Below, piece by piece: positions 22,308-29,559 of a DNA stretch of 39,026 nucleotides. A model generated the notes under the pieces. It was not told where the DNA came from. It made no database searches and saw nothing but the letters and a program-made list of their open reading frames with translations. The position numbers were made by a program, and so were the translations under genes. This DNA is from Candidatus Kuenenbacteria bacterium RIFCSPHIGHO2_02_FULL_39_13 (GTDB taxonomy: Bacteria > Patescibacteriota > Patescibacteriia > UBA2196 > GWA2-42-15): the NCBI GenBank assembly GCA_001783595.1, contig MFMW01000005.1, forward strand, positions 18,377 through 57,402, read 5' to 3'. Position 1 is the first letter of the stretch. Each line of letters opens with the position of its first letter.

Positions 22308-24386
22308 TTACAATTCTATCTTATAAACTTTATTAACCGTCATAATGTATAGTTCTTGTTCGTTGCTGTTCGGCGCTATGGAAATTATTTTTTCCAGCTC
22401 ATCGCCCAAAAATTGTTTTGACACCCGGCCGGTTTTATCCGCTATAAGAATTCTATTTTTGTCCCGGTCAAGCAGATATAAGTTGTTGATTAGCTCGTTG
22501 GTCAGCAGCAGGGTATGGCTGCTTATTTTTTCATAAGCTCCTTTTAAGCTAAAAACCTCTTTTTTGCCTTTAAAAAATTTGTTTATCTGGCCGTCTTTCG
22601 CCCCTAGCCAGACATTGCCGTCAACCGCAATTGTCTCATTGCCCGCCAGATCCTCCTGGCCGGACAGCCATTTAGTCGGGGTGGCAAAACTAGTCGTCTG
22701 ATAATTATATTTGTATATATTATTATTTCCGTCATCAAGCAAATATATTTTTAATCCGTAAACTGCTAGGTCAACCAGCTGGCTTTTTTCCGGCAGCTCC
22801 AAAGCAATTTCTCTGACGTTATAATTATTGGTATCCATTATCCACAGTTTGCCCGCCGAGGTCAAAATTAGCATTTTATTTTTTTCAAAATTCATCAGCT
22901 TTTTAGCCTGTCCAGCGATACTGGCCACTTTGTCCAGCGCCTTATTGGCGGAGTTCACCTTGTAAATTTCATCTCCGCGCGCCAAATAAATTATATTATT
23001 TGAAGCGAGATATATATTGGATGTTGGCGCAAAGCCTTGCGGCAAATCAGCCGTCACTTCCGGGTTGGTAATAGTTTCTAAATTATAAATTCTATTAATC
23101 TGCTTTGCCAGCTTATTTTTTAATTCCTGATACTGGTATTGTTCTTCAGGATTATTGCTCGTTAGCTTGGCCAAAAGATTATTGGCTTCGCTCAAAAGCC
23201 CTTGCGCTTTGTCCTCGTCTTTGTAAATGAGCGCCGCTTCCACAGAATTTATCTTGCTGTTTATTTCTTCAGCCAATGTCTGGAATTCCTGCTTCTTCGT
23301 TTGCTTTGCATTTTTTTTATTAATCATAAGCAAACTGCCGGCAAATAAAATGGCGGCCAATATAATGAGTAATATTAAGCGATACTCCACAATATTAAAG
23401 CTTTTCCATTTTTTAAAGGCCAAACCCCTTGCTTTTTTCCCAGTGTCCTGGTCAGCTATTTGTTGTTCACTCCCCACTCTTGTTTCAACCAACTGCCCGA
23501 GCTCTTTTTTTGCTTCTTTTTTGCCAGTCATTTTTAATCTGCCTGCTTTTTTAATCAGGGCGTGAATTTTAGCTAAGCCGCTTTTAGCAGAGCCAGCTAG
23601 GGCCATAAATATTTTAGCCATTATCCCTGGTGCGGCTTTGTTTAACATTGCCACGGCATCTATTGTTTGAAGCACATTAACTTCTGTTGTGGCATCAACA
23701 ATTTGTTGCGGCGTTTTTTTAAAAGCCATGAATTTAATAATAATAGTGCTAAAATCAACTGGCACTTTGTAATCAAGCAAAGTATTTTTAAAAAATGCGC
23801 AAGCCTGCGTCGGCGCCAAACTCATCACGGTTTTTTTGATTTTTTCATCTGAAAAATAGTCAAAAATAGTATTATTAGTTAGCAGTAAAATATCCTCGTT
23901 AATCAGCTGTCCGCTAATCAATTGACAAAGTATTTTTTTGCCAGTCGCATTTTTGTTGCCGCCGCCGCCTGTAATATCATGGATTTTATTGTTCCTAAAA
24001 AGCCAGGCGCGCAGGCCGCCAAAATTACTAATAATTAATTTGTTGTCTTGAACCGCCGCGATCAAAATACTCATTTTTTCTCTTATCCACCTTAAATTTT
24101 TGCCAGTAATGTCATCAATGTTTTCATTAAAATACTGCGCCGCCGTTTCCAGCGCTGCTTCCGTGTTTTTAGTAGGCGAGTGATAATAATATTCTGACAG
24201 CTCGTTCACCAACTGATCTAAAATACCGGGGATTTTTTTCTCGCGCGACCTTGACTCAACCACTATAAAAAGTTGTCCCAAACCCGTTGTCCCTTGCCTG
24301 TCGGAAGGCGCCACATACACATGCGATTGATAATAGCCCTTGGCATTGCCAATCGTTAATTTATCCACTTTTGTTTGATATATCAT
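22308..24386 (-). CDS. Membrane protein: degenerate PP2C-like domain plus propeller-like region
   Basis: 692 aa. Residues about 1-220 resemble a PPM/PP2C phosphatase fold: LIAAVQDNKLIISNFGGLRAWLFRNNKI aligns with the PP2C strand pattern ANVGDSRAYL, but the metal-binding Asp residues (GD of NVGDSRAY and the early DGMGG) are missing, so it is probably a pseudophosphatase. A transmembrane helix at about 331-352 is followed by a coiled coil (about 360-440) and a beta-rich C-terminus (about 450-692) with repeated IYLASNNIIYLARGDEIYK-like blades, suggesting a six-bladed propeller outside the membrane. A sensor or scaffold role is inferred. Convergent with rplL. Confidence 0.65.
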   Translation of the reverse strand: MIYQTKVDKLTIGNAKGYYQSHVYVAPSDRQGTTGLGQLFIVVESRSREKKIPGILDQLVNELSEYYYHSPTKNTEAALETAAQYFNENIDDITGKNLRWIREKMSILIAAVQDNKLIISNFGGLRAWLFRNNKIHDITGGGGNKNATGKKILCQLISGQLINEDILLLTNNTIFDYFSDEKIKKTVMSLAPTQACAFFKNTLLDYKVPVDFSTIIIKFMAFKKTPQQIVDATTEVNVLQTIDAVAMLNKAAPGIMAKIFMALAGSAKSGLAKIHALIKKAGRLKMTGKKEAKKELGQLVETRVGSEQQIADQDTGKKARGLAFKKWKSFNIVEYRLILLIILAAILFAGSLLMINKKNAKQTKKQEFQTLAEEINSKINSVEAALIYKDEDKAQGLLSEANNLLAKLTSNNPEEQYQYQELKNKLAKQINRIYNLETITNPEVTADLPQGFAPTSNIYLASNNIIYLARGDEIYKVNSANKALDKVASIAGQAKKLMNFEKNKMLILTSAGKLWIMDTNNYNVREIALELPEKSQLVDLAVYGLKIYLLDDGNNNIYKYNYQTTSFATPTKWLSGQEDLAGNETIAVDGNVWLGAKDGQINKFFKGKKEVFSLKGAYEKISSHTLLLTNELINNLYLLDRDKNRILIADKTGRVSKQFLGDELEKIISIAPNSNEQELYIMTVNKVYKIEL

Positions 24387-24414
24387 ACATAATTTATTTT
24401 ATCAGATTTTTCAT

Positions 24415-24443
24415 TTTACAACAACAAAATACTATACTATAAT
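24415..24443 (+). promoter_or_regulatory. Promoter of the degenerate MNT regulator
   Basis: TTTACA (24415-24420), 17 nt, TATAAT (24438-24443). Leader of about 48 nt to the ATG at 24498. Confidence 0.75.
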
Positions 24444-24497
24444 AGAAATATCAATAAAATCGCCAAGGTACTATTAAATTAACTTAAGACTACGATT

Positions 24498-25100
24498 ATG
24501 TTAGAGGATTTATTTGGTTCAAAAACTCGCGCCAAACTTTTAACTCTGTTTTTCAATAACATTGACTCTGCCTTTTATGTGCGCGGCATTGCCAGAGACT
24601 TGAAAGAAAACATTAATTCCATTAGAAGAGAAGTTTTAAATCTGGAAAAACTGGGAATTATAAAGAGTGTGCCGCTTGATAAAATTGATGTTCCAAAAGA
24701 AGAGCTGGCGCGAGACAAGCAGGAAAACAGGAAATATTATCAGGTCAACAAAGAATACACCATGTTCAATGAGCTCCATAGCTTGATCATCCGCTCTAAA
24801 CTTCTAGTTGACAAAGCTATGCTTGAAAAACTTAAGGAGATGAACGGCATCAAGTTATTGGTTTTAAGCGGCATTTTTGTTTCCGATGTCAGGGCGCGCA
24901 CAGACATTCTCATTATGGGCAATGTTGATAAAAACAAAATCAGAAGATTAATTTCTGGTATGGAAAAAAATTTCAGCAATCCCATTCGCTATTCCGTGAT
25001 GACTCAAAAAGAATTTGACTATCGCAACCAGATGACCGACAAATTTTTATTTGAGATTATGGAAGGCAAAAAGCATGTGGTGGTGGATAGAAGACAATAA
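24498..25100 (+). CDS. Winged-helix protein with a degenerate nucleotidyltransferase domain
   Basis: 200 aa. N-terminal winged helix (LFGSKTRAKLLTLFFNN, VRGIARDLKENINSIRREVLNLEKLGIIKS), then a domain aligned with the MNT protein at 11045 (LLVLSGIFVSDVRARTDILIMGNVDKNKIRRLISGMEK). The GSx..DxD active site is lost: GSF is replaced by SGIF and only one Asp remains. It has no HEPN partner; the next gene is rluB-like. Probably a transcription regulator that kept the fold without the activity. Its TAA stop is supplied by the first CAATAAN heptamer. Confidence 0.78.
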   Translation: MLEDLFGSKTRAKLLTLFFNNIDSAFYVRGIARDLKENINSIRREVLNLEKLGIIKSVPLDKIDVPKEELARDKQENRKYYQVNKEYTMFNELHSLIIRSKLLVDKAMLEKLKEMNGIKLLVLSGIFVSDVRARTDILIMGNVDKNKIRRLISGMEKNFSNPIRYSVMTQKEFDYRNQMTDKFLFEIMEGKKHVVVDRRQ

Positions 25101-25147
25101 ACAATAAACAATAATCAATAATCAATAAGCAATAAGCAATAAGCAAG
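25095..25147. repeat. CAATAAN heptamer array (seven units)
   Basis: Seven exact-period units: CAATAAA x2, CAATAAT x2, CAATAAG x3 (25095-25143), then CAAG. The variable seventh base changes in blocks A,A,T,T,G,G,G. The upstream gene's stop codon lies in unit 1. Confidence 0.9.
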
Positions 25148-25167
25148 GGCGCTTTTCAGGCGCTTTT
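25141..25167 (+). terminator. Possible terminator after the heptamer array
   Basis: AAGGGCGC-ttttcag-GCGCTTTT forms an 8-bp stem if two G-U pairs are allowed, ending in TTTT. Moderate strength. Confidence 0.45.
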
Positions 25168-25176
25168 GTTCGGAAT

Positions 25177-25845
25177 ATGAAAATATATCTCCAACAATTT
25201 TTATCTACTGCCGGACTAGCTTCCAGAAGGGCAGCGACTGACCTCATAAAACAAGGTCGTGTCAAAGTCAATCATAAACCAGCCGAGCTAGGCATAAAAA
25301 TTGATCCAAAAAAGGACAGGATAGAATACCAAGGTAAGATAATCAAAGCGCCTGAAGAAAAAGTCTATTATTTGGTCAATAAACCAATCGGTTGCACCTC
25401 AACTGTCAAAGACAGGCACGCCTTAAAAAAAGTGGTTGATCTTGTCCCTAAAGTTCCCAAAGTCTGGCCTGTTGGCCGGCTTGATAAAGATTCTCATGGT
25501 TTAATCATTCTTACCAACGACGGCGATTTGACTAACAAATTAACTCATCCTAAATTCAAGCATGAAAAAGAATATATTATTACGATAAATAAAGCCGTCA
25601 CTCAAGACTTATTATCAAAACTTTCAAAAGGCGTTAAATTAGAAGAAGGGTTGGCTCGGGCTGATAAAATTAATAAATTGGATGAAAATAAATTATCAAT
25701 TACTCTCCACCAAGGCTGGAAAAGGCAAATTAGAAGAATGCTGGGAAAGTGTGGATATAGAGTAATAGACTTACAAAGAATAAGAGTGGATAAAATTAAA
25801 TTAGGAAATTTAAGAATTGGTTTATACGCAAAAGTGCAATTATGA
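25177..25845 (+). CDS. rRNA pseudouridine synthase, RluB/RsuA family
   Basis: 222 aa. An N-terminal S4 RNA-binding domain (LQQFLSTAGLASRRAATDLIKQGRVKVN) and an RsuA-type catalytic domain with PVGRLDKDSHGLIILTNDG (catalytic D103), HEKEY and LHQGWKRQIRRMLGKCGYRVIDLQRIRV. Isomerises a uridine in 23S or 16S rRNA; the site cannot be assigned from sequence. Confidence 0.93.
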   Translation: MKIYLQQFLSTAGLASRRAATDLIKQGRVKVNHKPAELGIKIDPKKDRIEYQGKIIKAPEEKVYYLVNKPIGCTSTVKDRHALKKVVDLVPKVPKVWPVGRLDKDSHGLIILTNDGDLTNKLTHPKFKHEKEYIITINKAVTQDLLSKLSKGVKLEEGLARADKINKLDENKLSITLHQGWKRQIRRMLGKCGYRVIDLQRIRVDKIKLGNLRIGLYAKVQL

Positions 25846-25868
25846 AAATTAAAATCAAAAAATAGTAT

Positions 25869-26741
25869 ATGCAATCATATTTAAACATAGTTAAAAAAAT
25901 TTTAGCACAAGGCAAGGCAAAGCCTGATCGCACTGGCACCGGCACTATTGCCATAGCCGGTCATATGTTCCAGCATGATATGGCAAGTGGTTTTCCGCTT
26001 CTGACCACAAAAAAAGTGCCTTATCGGCTGGTAGCCAGCGAACTGGAATTTTTTATCAAAGGCATCACTGACAAAAAATGGCTGCAAGACAGAAATAACC
26101 ACATTTGGGACGAATGGTGCACGCCCTTGAAGGTGCCATACGCCCACGATGAGCAGACAAAAAAAAGAATGATTGAAGAAAGAGATCTTGGTACCATTTA
26201 CGGCTGGGAATGGCGGCATTTTGGCGCAGAGTACAGGGATTATAATACCGATTATACTGGTCAGGGAGTTGATCAACTTAAGAAATTAGTTGACAATATA
26301 AAAAGGGAGCCAACCAGCAGGCAGATGCTCGTGCTTGCCTGGAATCCGCTTGATATTAAAAAAGCCGTTCCCCCGTATTGTCATTACGCTTTTCAGGTTA
26401 CGGTTATTGATGGCCGGCTGAATCTTTTTTGGAATCAACGGTCTGTTGACGTGGCTCTGGGCCTGCCGTTTAATATCGCGAGCTATGCCACGTTGCTGCA
26501 TCTCTTGGCTCTTGAAACAGGATATAAAGAAGGCATGCTCACGGGGTTTTTAGCAGATGTTCATATTTATCTAAATCATATTGAAGGCTTGAAAGAACAA
26601 TTAACAAGAGATCCCAATAAATATCCTTTGCCAACGATTAAAACTGAAAACTTTAAGTCAATTTTTGATTGGCAGTACACCGATACTGTTGTAGAAAATT
26701 ATCAAAGCTATCCCAGCATAAAATTCCAGATAGCCGTTTAA
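25869..26741 (+). CDS. thyA: Thymidylate synthase (ThyA type)
   Basis: 290 aa; dUMP + methylene-THF to dTMP + DHF. RTGTGT, the IWDEWC region, GTIYGWEWRHFGAEY, the nucleophile C171 in VPPYCHYAFQ, NQRSVDVALGLPFNIASYA and DVHIYLNHIEG are visible. The residue before the catalytic Cys is Tyr (PPYCH), where Pro is usual (PPCH or APCH). The next gene, 4 bp on, is a DHFR-like reductase that would recycle the DHF. Confidence 0.95.
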   Translation: MQSYLNIVKKILAQGKAKPDRTGTGTIAIAGHMFQHDMASGFPLLTTKKVPYRLVASELEFFIKGITDKKWLQDRNNHIWDEWCTPLKVPYAHDEQTKKRMIEERDLGTIYGWEWRHFGAEYRDYNTDYTGQGVDQLKKLVDNIKREPTSRQMLVLAWNPLDIKKAVPPYCHYAFQVTVIDGRLNLFWNQRSVDVALGLPFNIASYATLLHLLALETGYKEGMLTGFLADVHIYLNHIEGLKEQLTRDPNKYPLPTIKTENFKSIFDWQYTDTVVENYQSYPSIKFQIAV

Positions 26742-26745
26742 AACT

Positions 26746-27255
26746 ATGAAAAAAATATTAATGATGGCAATAACAGTTGATGGCAAAATAGCCAAATACA
26801 CTGACCAGCCGGCTACCTGGACCAGTCAGGCTGATAAAAAAATGTTCATAGCAGAAACCAAACGGGTCGGCGTGATTGTCATGGGTAAAACAACTTATGA
26901 CACTATTGGCAAACCTCTGCCGGGACGGCTCAATATGGTTATGGATTTTGACGTGAGTAAATATGAGAATATTCCGGGCGCATTGGAATATACTAATAAA
27001 AAACCAGAAGAAATCATAGCCGAACTTGAAAGTCGTGGTTTTAAAGAAATGATTGTTGGCGGCGGTGCAACCATCAATGGCTTGTTTTTATCACAGGGTT
27101 TAATAGATGAAATCTGGCTGACTGTTGAACCCAAAGTTTTCGGCAATGGACTGTCACTTTTCAAAGGCGCGGATGTCAATCTTGATTTGGAACTTATAGA
27201 AGTAAAAAAACTTGACGATAATGTTATTCATGTCAGGTATAAGGTAAGGAAATAA
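26746..27255 (+). CDS. Dihydrofolate-reductase-like (RibD C-terminal type) reductase
   Basis: 169 aa of the DHFR/RibD-C fold: MMAITVDGKIAKY, GVIVMGKTTYDTIGKPLPGRLNMVM, MIVGGGATINGLFLSQGLIDEIWLTVEPKVFGNGLSLF. Closer to the RibD-C branch than to classical FolA, but its position directly after thyA supports a folate-reducing role (inference). Followed 2 bp later by a hydrolase fragment. Confidence 0.82.
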   Translation: MKKILMMAITVDGKIAKYTDQPATWTSQADKKMFIAETKRVGVIVMGKTTYDTIGKPLPGRLNMVMDFDVSKYENIPGALEYTNKKPEEIIAELESRGFKEMIVGGGATINGLFLSQGLIDEIWLTVEPKVFGNGLSLFKGADVNLDLELIEVKKLDDNVIHVRYKVRK

Positions 27256-27257
27256 CT

Positions 27258-27596
27258 ATGGAAAAAGTATTTATAAAAAATAGAAAGGGACAAAAGATCT
27301 CCGCTTTAATTGATGAAAGTAAAAACCAAAAAGGCCTTGTTTTTATTTTACACGGTTTGGGAGGTTTTAAAGAACAGCCTCATATACAAACATTTATTAA
27401 GATACCAGTTTTGCTCATTGTTGGGCGAAATGATGAAAGCACTCCACTAGAACACCAAAGGATTTTATTTGACGCCCTAAAGACGGATAATAAAGAATTA
27501 CATCTAATTAAAGGAGCTCCTCATGCTTTCAGTGACAAAGTACATTTAGATGAAATTTATGACATCTTTGATAAATGGATTAAAAAATATTTATAA
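27258..27596 (+). CDS. Alpha/beta hydrolase with the central region deleted
   Basis: 112 aa. Residues about 27-42 (GLVFILHGLGGFKEQPH) are the oxyanion strand of an alpha/beta hydrolase. It then passes straight to IPVLLIVGRNDESTPLEHQ and LHLIKGAPHAFSD, the C-terminal Asp and His segments of the triad. The roughly 100-130 residues holding the GxSxG nucleophile elbow are missing in frame, so it cannot be a normal hydrolase. Probably a decaying gene, although the frame is open. Confidence 0.7.
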   Translation: MEKVFIKNRKGQKISALIDESKNQKGLVFILHGLGGFKEQPHIQTFIKIPVLLIVGRNDESTPLEHQRILFDALKTDNKELHLIKGAPHAFSDKVHLDEIYDIFDKWIKKYL

Positions 27597-27644
27597 TTTT
27601 TAAGTGACCTTACATAAATAGCAGAAAATAACATAAATAATACT

Positions 27645-27703
27645 GTCATCGCGAGCGATCCGCTCACCTTTTGAAAAAAGGTGAGGGAGAGCGTCGCAAT
27701 GAC
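27645..27703. repeat. REP-like hairpin with CTCACCTTTT/AAAAGGTGAG inner stem
   Basis: Outer arms GTCATCGCGAGCG and CGTCGCAATGAC (27645-27703) enclose a perfect inner stem CTCACCTTTT-gaa-AAAAGGTGAG (27663-27685). The same 10-bp arms flank the tRNA at 35233-35304. Confidence 0.8.
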
Positions 27704-27749
27704 ACAGGGAGAGGAGTGCGTAAGGTTTTTTATTTTTTATTTTGATTTT

Positions 27750-28910
27750 ATGAAGATTGCTCACATCGTCTGCCGTTTTCCGCCGTATTCAGGCGGTATG
27801 GGAGTGGTAACTTATGAACAAGTGAAAAGACTGGCTGAAACTGGTCACCAAATGACTGTTTTTACATTGAATCAAAAAGAGAAGCTAGAGCCAGATAATT
27901 TTAAAATTAAATATATAAAAACTCTACGTTTTGGCAATGCCGGTATTTGCCCCAGTTTTTTATGGCGCTTGAGAAATTTTGATATCATTCAACTGCATTA
28001 CCCGTTTTATGGCGCTCAAGAATTTATCTGGCTGGCAAAAAAATTTAAACTTTTAAAAAGCAGCAAGCTCATTATCTGGTACCATATGGATGCCACTGCC
28101 AGAAATTTATTCCATAAAATTTTACAGTTAAGCTCATGGTCCATCCAAAAACATCTTTTAAAGCTAACTGATAAAATCTGTTCTGCCTCGCTTGATTATG
28201 TTAAAAATTCAAAAATAAAAGAGATATTTAAAAAATATAATGAGAAATTTGTTGAAATTCCCTTTGGCAGCAACCAGCATCCGGAAGAAGTAGAACAGTC
28301 GCAAGTGGATGAGTTGAAAAATAAATTGCATATTAAATCAGAAAAAATCATTCTTTTTGTTGGTGGTCTTGACAGCGCCCACTATTTTAAAGGCGTGCCA
28401 ATCTTAATTGACGCCATGAAGAAAATCCCGAAGCTCCGAGACAAACTCGGAGTTCGGGATCACCCAAATATTAAACTCGTCATTGTTGGCGACGGCAATC
28501 TGCGCAATGATTATGAGCGCCAAGTGGCCGGCTCTAATTTGCAAAATCAAGTTGTCTTTACCGGCCGCATAAAATTTGACGAACTAAAAAATTATTATGC
28601 GCTGTGCGACATAACGGTGCTGCCTGCAACTACCAGCGCCGAAGCTTTTGGGCTTGTCTTGATTGAAGCTAAAACTTACGGCAAGCCAGTTATCGGCTCT
28701 GACCTGCCAGGTGTCAGAGATGTGGTCGGGCAGTCTGGTTTAATAGTCAAACCGGGCGATTCAAATGATTTAGCTGAAAAAATTGAAAAAATACTGACTG
28801 ATAAAAGTCTATATAATAATTTTTCCCAGAGCGCCATCCAAGAAGTCAAAGAAAAATATAACTGGGATAAACACATTAAAAAATTATTAGAAATTTACAA
28901 TACTATTTAA
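27750..28910 (+). CDS. Glycosyltransferase family 4 (GT-B)
   Basis: 386 aa from the ATG at 27750 (MKIAHIVCRFPPYSGGMG); an upstream GTG frame starts inside the repeat and is rejected. N-terminal acceptor Rossmann domain, then the donor domain with IILFVGGLDSAHYFKG, LVIVGDGNLRNDYE, VVFTGRIKFDELKNYYALCDITVLPATTSAEAFGLVLIEA (EX7E-type motif) and GLIVKPGDSNDLAEKI. Residues 226-237 (IPKLRDKLGVRD) are encoded by an in-frame palindrome. Confidence 0.9.
   Translation: MKIAHIVCRFPPYSGGMGVVTYEQVKRLAETGHQMTVFTLNQKEKLEPDNFKIKYIKTLRFGNAGICPSFLWRLRNFDIIQLHYPFYGAQEFIWLAKKFKLLKSSKLIIWYHMDATARNLFHKILQLSSWSIQKHLLKLTDKICSASLDYVKNSKIKEIFKKYNEKFVEIPFGSNQHPEEVEQSQVDELKNKLHIKSEKIILFVGGLDSAHYFKGVPILIDAMKKIPKLRDKLGVRDHPNIKLVIVGDGNLRNDYERQVAGSNLQNQVVFTGRIKFDELKNYYALCDITVLPATTSAEAFGLVLIEAKTYGKPVIGSDLPGVRDVVGQSGLIVKPGDSNDLAEKIEKILTDKSLYNNFSQSAIQEVKEKYNWDKHIKKLLEIYNTI
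28426..28459. repeat. In-frame palindrome inside the GT4 gene
   Basis: Arms TCCCGAA/TTCGGGA (28426-28432, 28453-28459) and CTCCGAG/CTCGGAG (28434-28440, 28446-28452), loop ACAAA, one bulged G: a 14-bp stem. It lies where GT4 enzymes usually have a short loop before the LVIVGDG strand. Confidence 0.85.
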
Positions 28911-28913
28911 TTT

Positions 28914-29510
28914 ATGCGAGAATACGAAGTAATGTACACGGACATCAATCCAGTTCAAATTAGAAAAAAACTAAAAGCCATTGGCGCCAAGAAAAAATAT
29001 AAGAGAATTTTTAAATGGACCAATTTTGATTTTCCTGATTGGAGATTGCACAAAGATCATTCATGGATCAGATTGCGCAATGAGGGAGATAAAGTCACTT
29101 TAACTTATAAACAAAGACTCGGACCAGGAAAAGGGGGGAACGGAAATGATAAAGGCATGAAAGAAATTAGTTTCGCTATTGATGATTTTGATATGGCCTG
29201 TCATTTTTTTAAAGCAATTGGCATGACTGTCAAATATGAAGTAGAAAAAGAACGAGAGCATTGGGTTTTAAATGATCTTGAATTTGATATTGATAAATAT
29301 CCTCTTATTCAGCCACTTTTAGAGATAGAATCAACCTCAATGGCCAAAGTAGGTAAAGGCATCAAACTGCTAGGTCTTGATCCCGAGAAAAAGAAAATTC
29401 AAACAGCCTATCAAATATATCTAGATAATGGAATTGATATAGAAAAATTCATTACGATTCATTTTGATAAACAGAAAAAGAGAAGAGTAAATGAAATGCC
29501 GGCTAGCTAG
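28914..29510 (+). CDS. CYTH-domain protein
   Basis: 198 aa of the CYTH (adenylate cyclase class IV / thiamine-triphosphatase) superfamily: an N-terminal EYEVMYTDIN strand, HSWIRLRNEGDKVTLTYKQR, MKEISFAIDDFD, VKYEVEKEREHW, LNDLEFDIDKYPLIQPLLEIES. The usual ExExK is altered (EYEVM, Lys replaced by Met), so triphosphate chemistry may be changed. The stop codon lies inside a terminator stem. Confidence 0.85.
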   Translation: MREYEVMYTDINPVQIRKKLKAIGAKKKYKRIFKWTNFDFPDWRLHKDHSWIRLRNEGDKVTLTYKQRLGPGKGGNGNDKGMKEISFAIDDFDMACHFFKAIGMTVKYEVEKEREHWVLNDLEFDIDKYPLIQPLLEIESTSMAKVGKGIKLLGLDPEKKKIQTAYQIYLDNGIDIEKFITIHFDKQKKRRVNEMPAS

Positions 29511-29520
29511 CCGGTTTTTT
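29499..29520 (+). terminator. Terminator fused to the following promoter
   Basis: Perfect palindrome CCGGCTAGCTAGCCGG (29499-29514) followed by six T (29515-29520). It contains the TAG stop of the CYTH gene, and its last two T are the first two bases of the next -35 box. Confidence 0.8.
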
Positions 29521-29547
29521 GACACAACCGCTAAAAAAGGGCATAAT
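29519..29547 (+). promoter_or_regulatory. Promoter of the second GT4 gene
   Basis: TTGACA (29519-29524), 17 nt, CATAAT (29542-29547); the ATG at 29560 is 12 nt beyond, leaving a leader of only about 6 nt. Confidence 0.8.
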
Positions 29548-29559
29548 AAAATTAAATAT

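Noticed and set aside
25095-25143. CRISPR array
   Set aside because: Units are 7 bp with no spacers, and no cas genes are present.
27681-27749. 23-residue N-terminal extension on the GT4 protein
   Set aside because: Starts inside the REP-like hairpin; the GT-B fold begins at the ATG at 27750.
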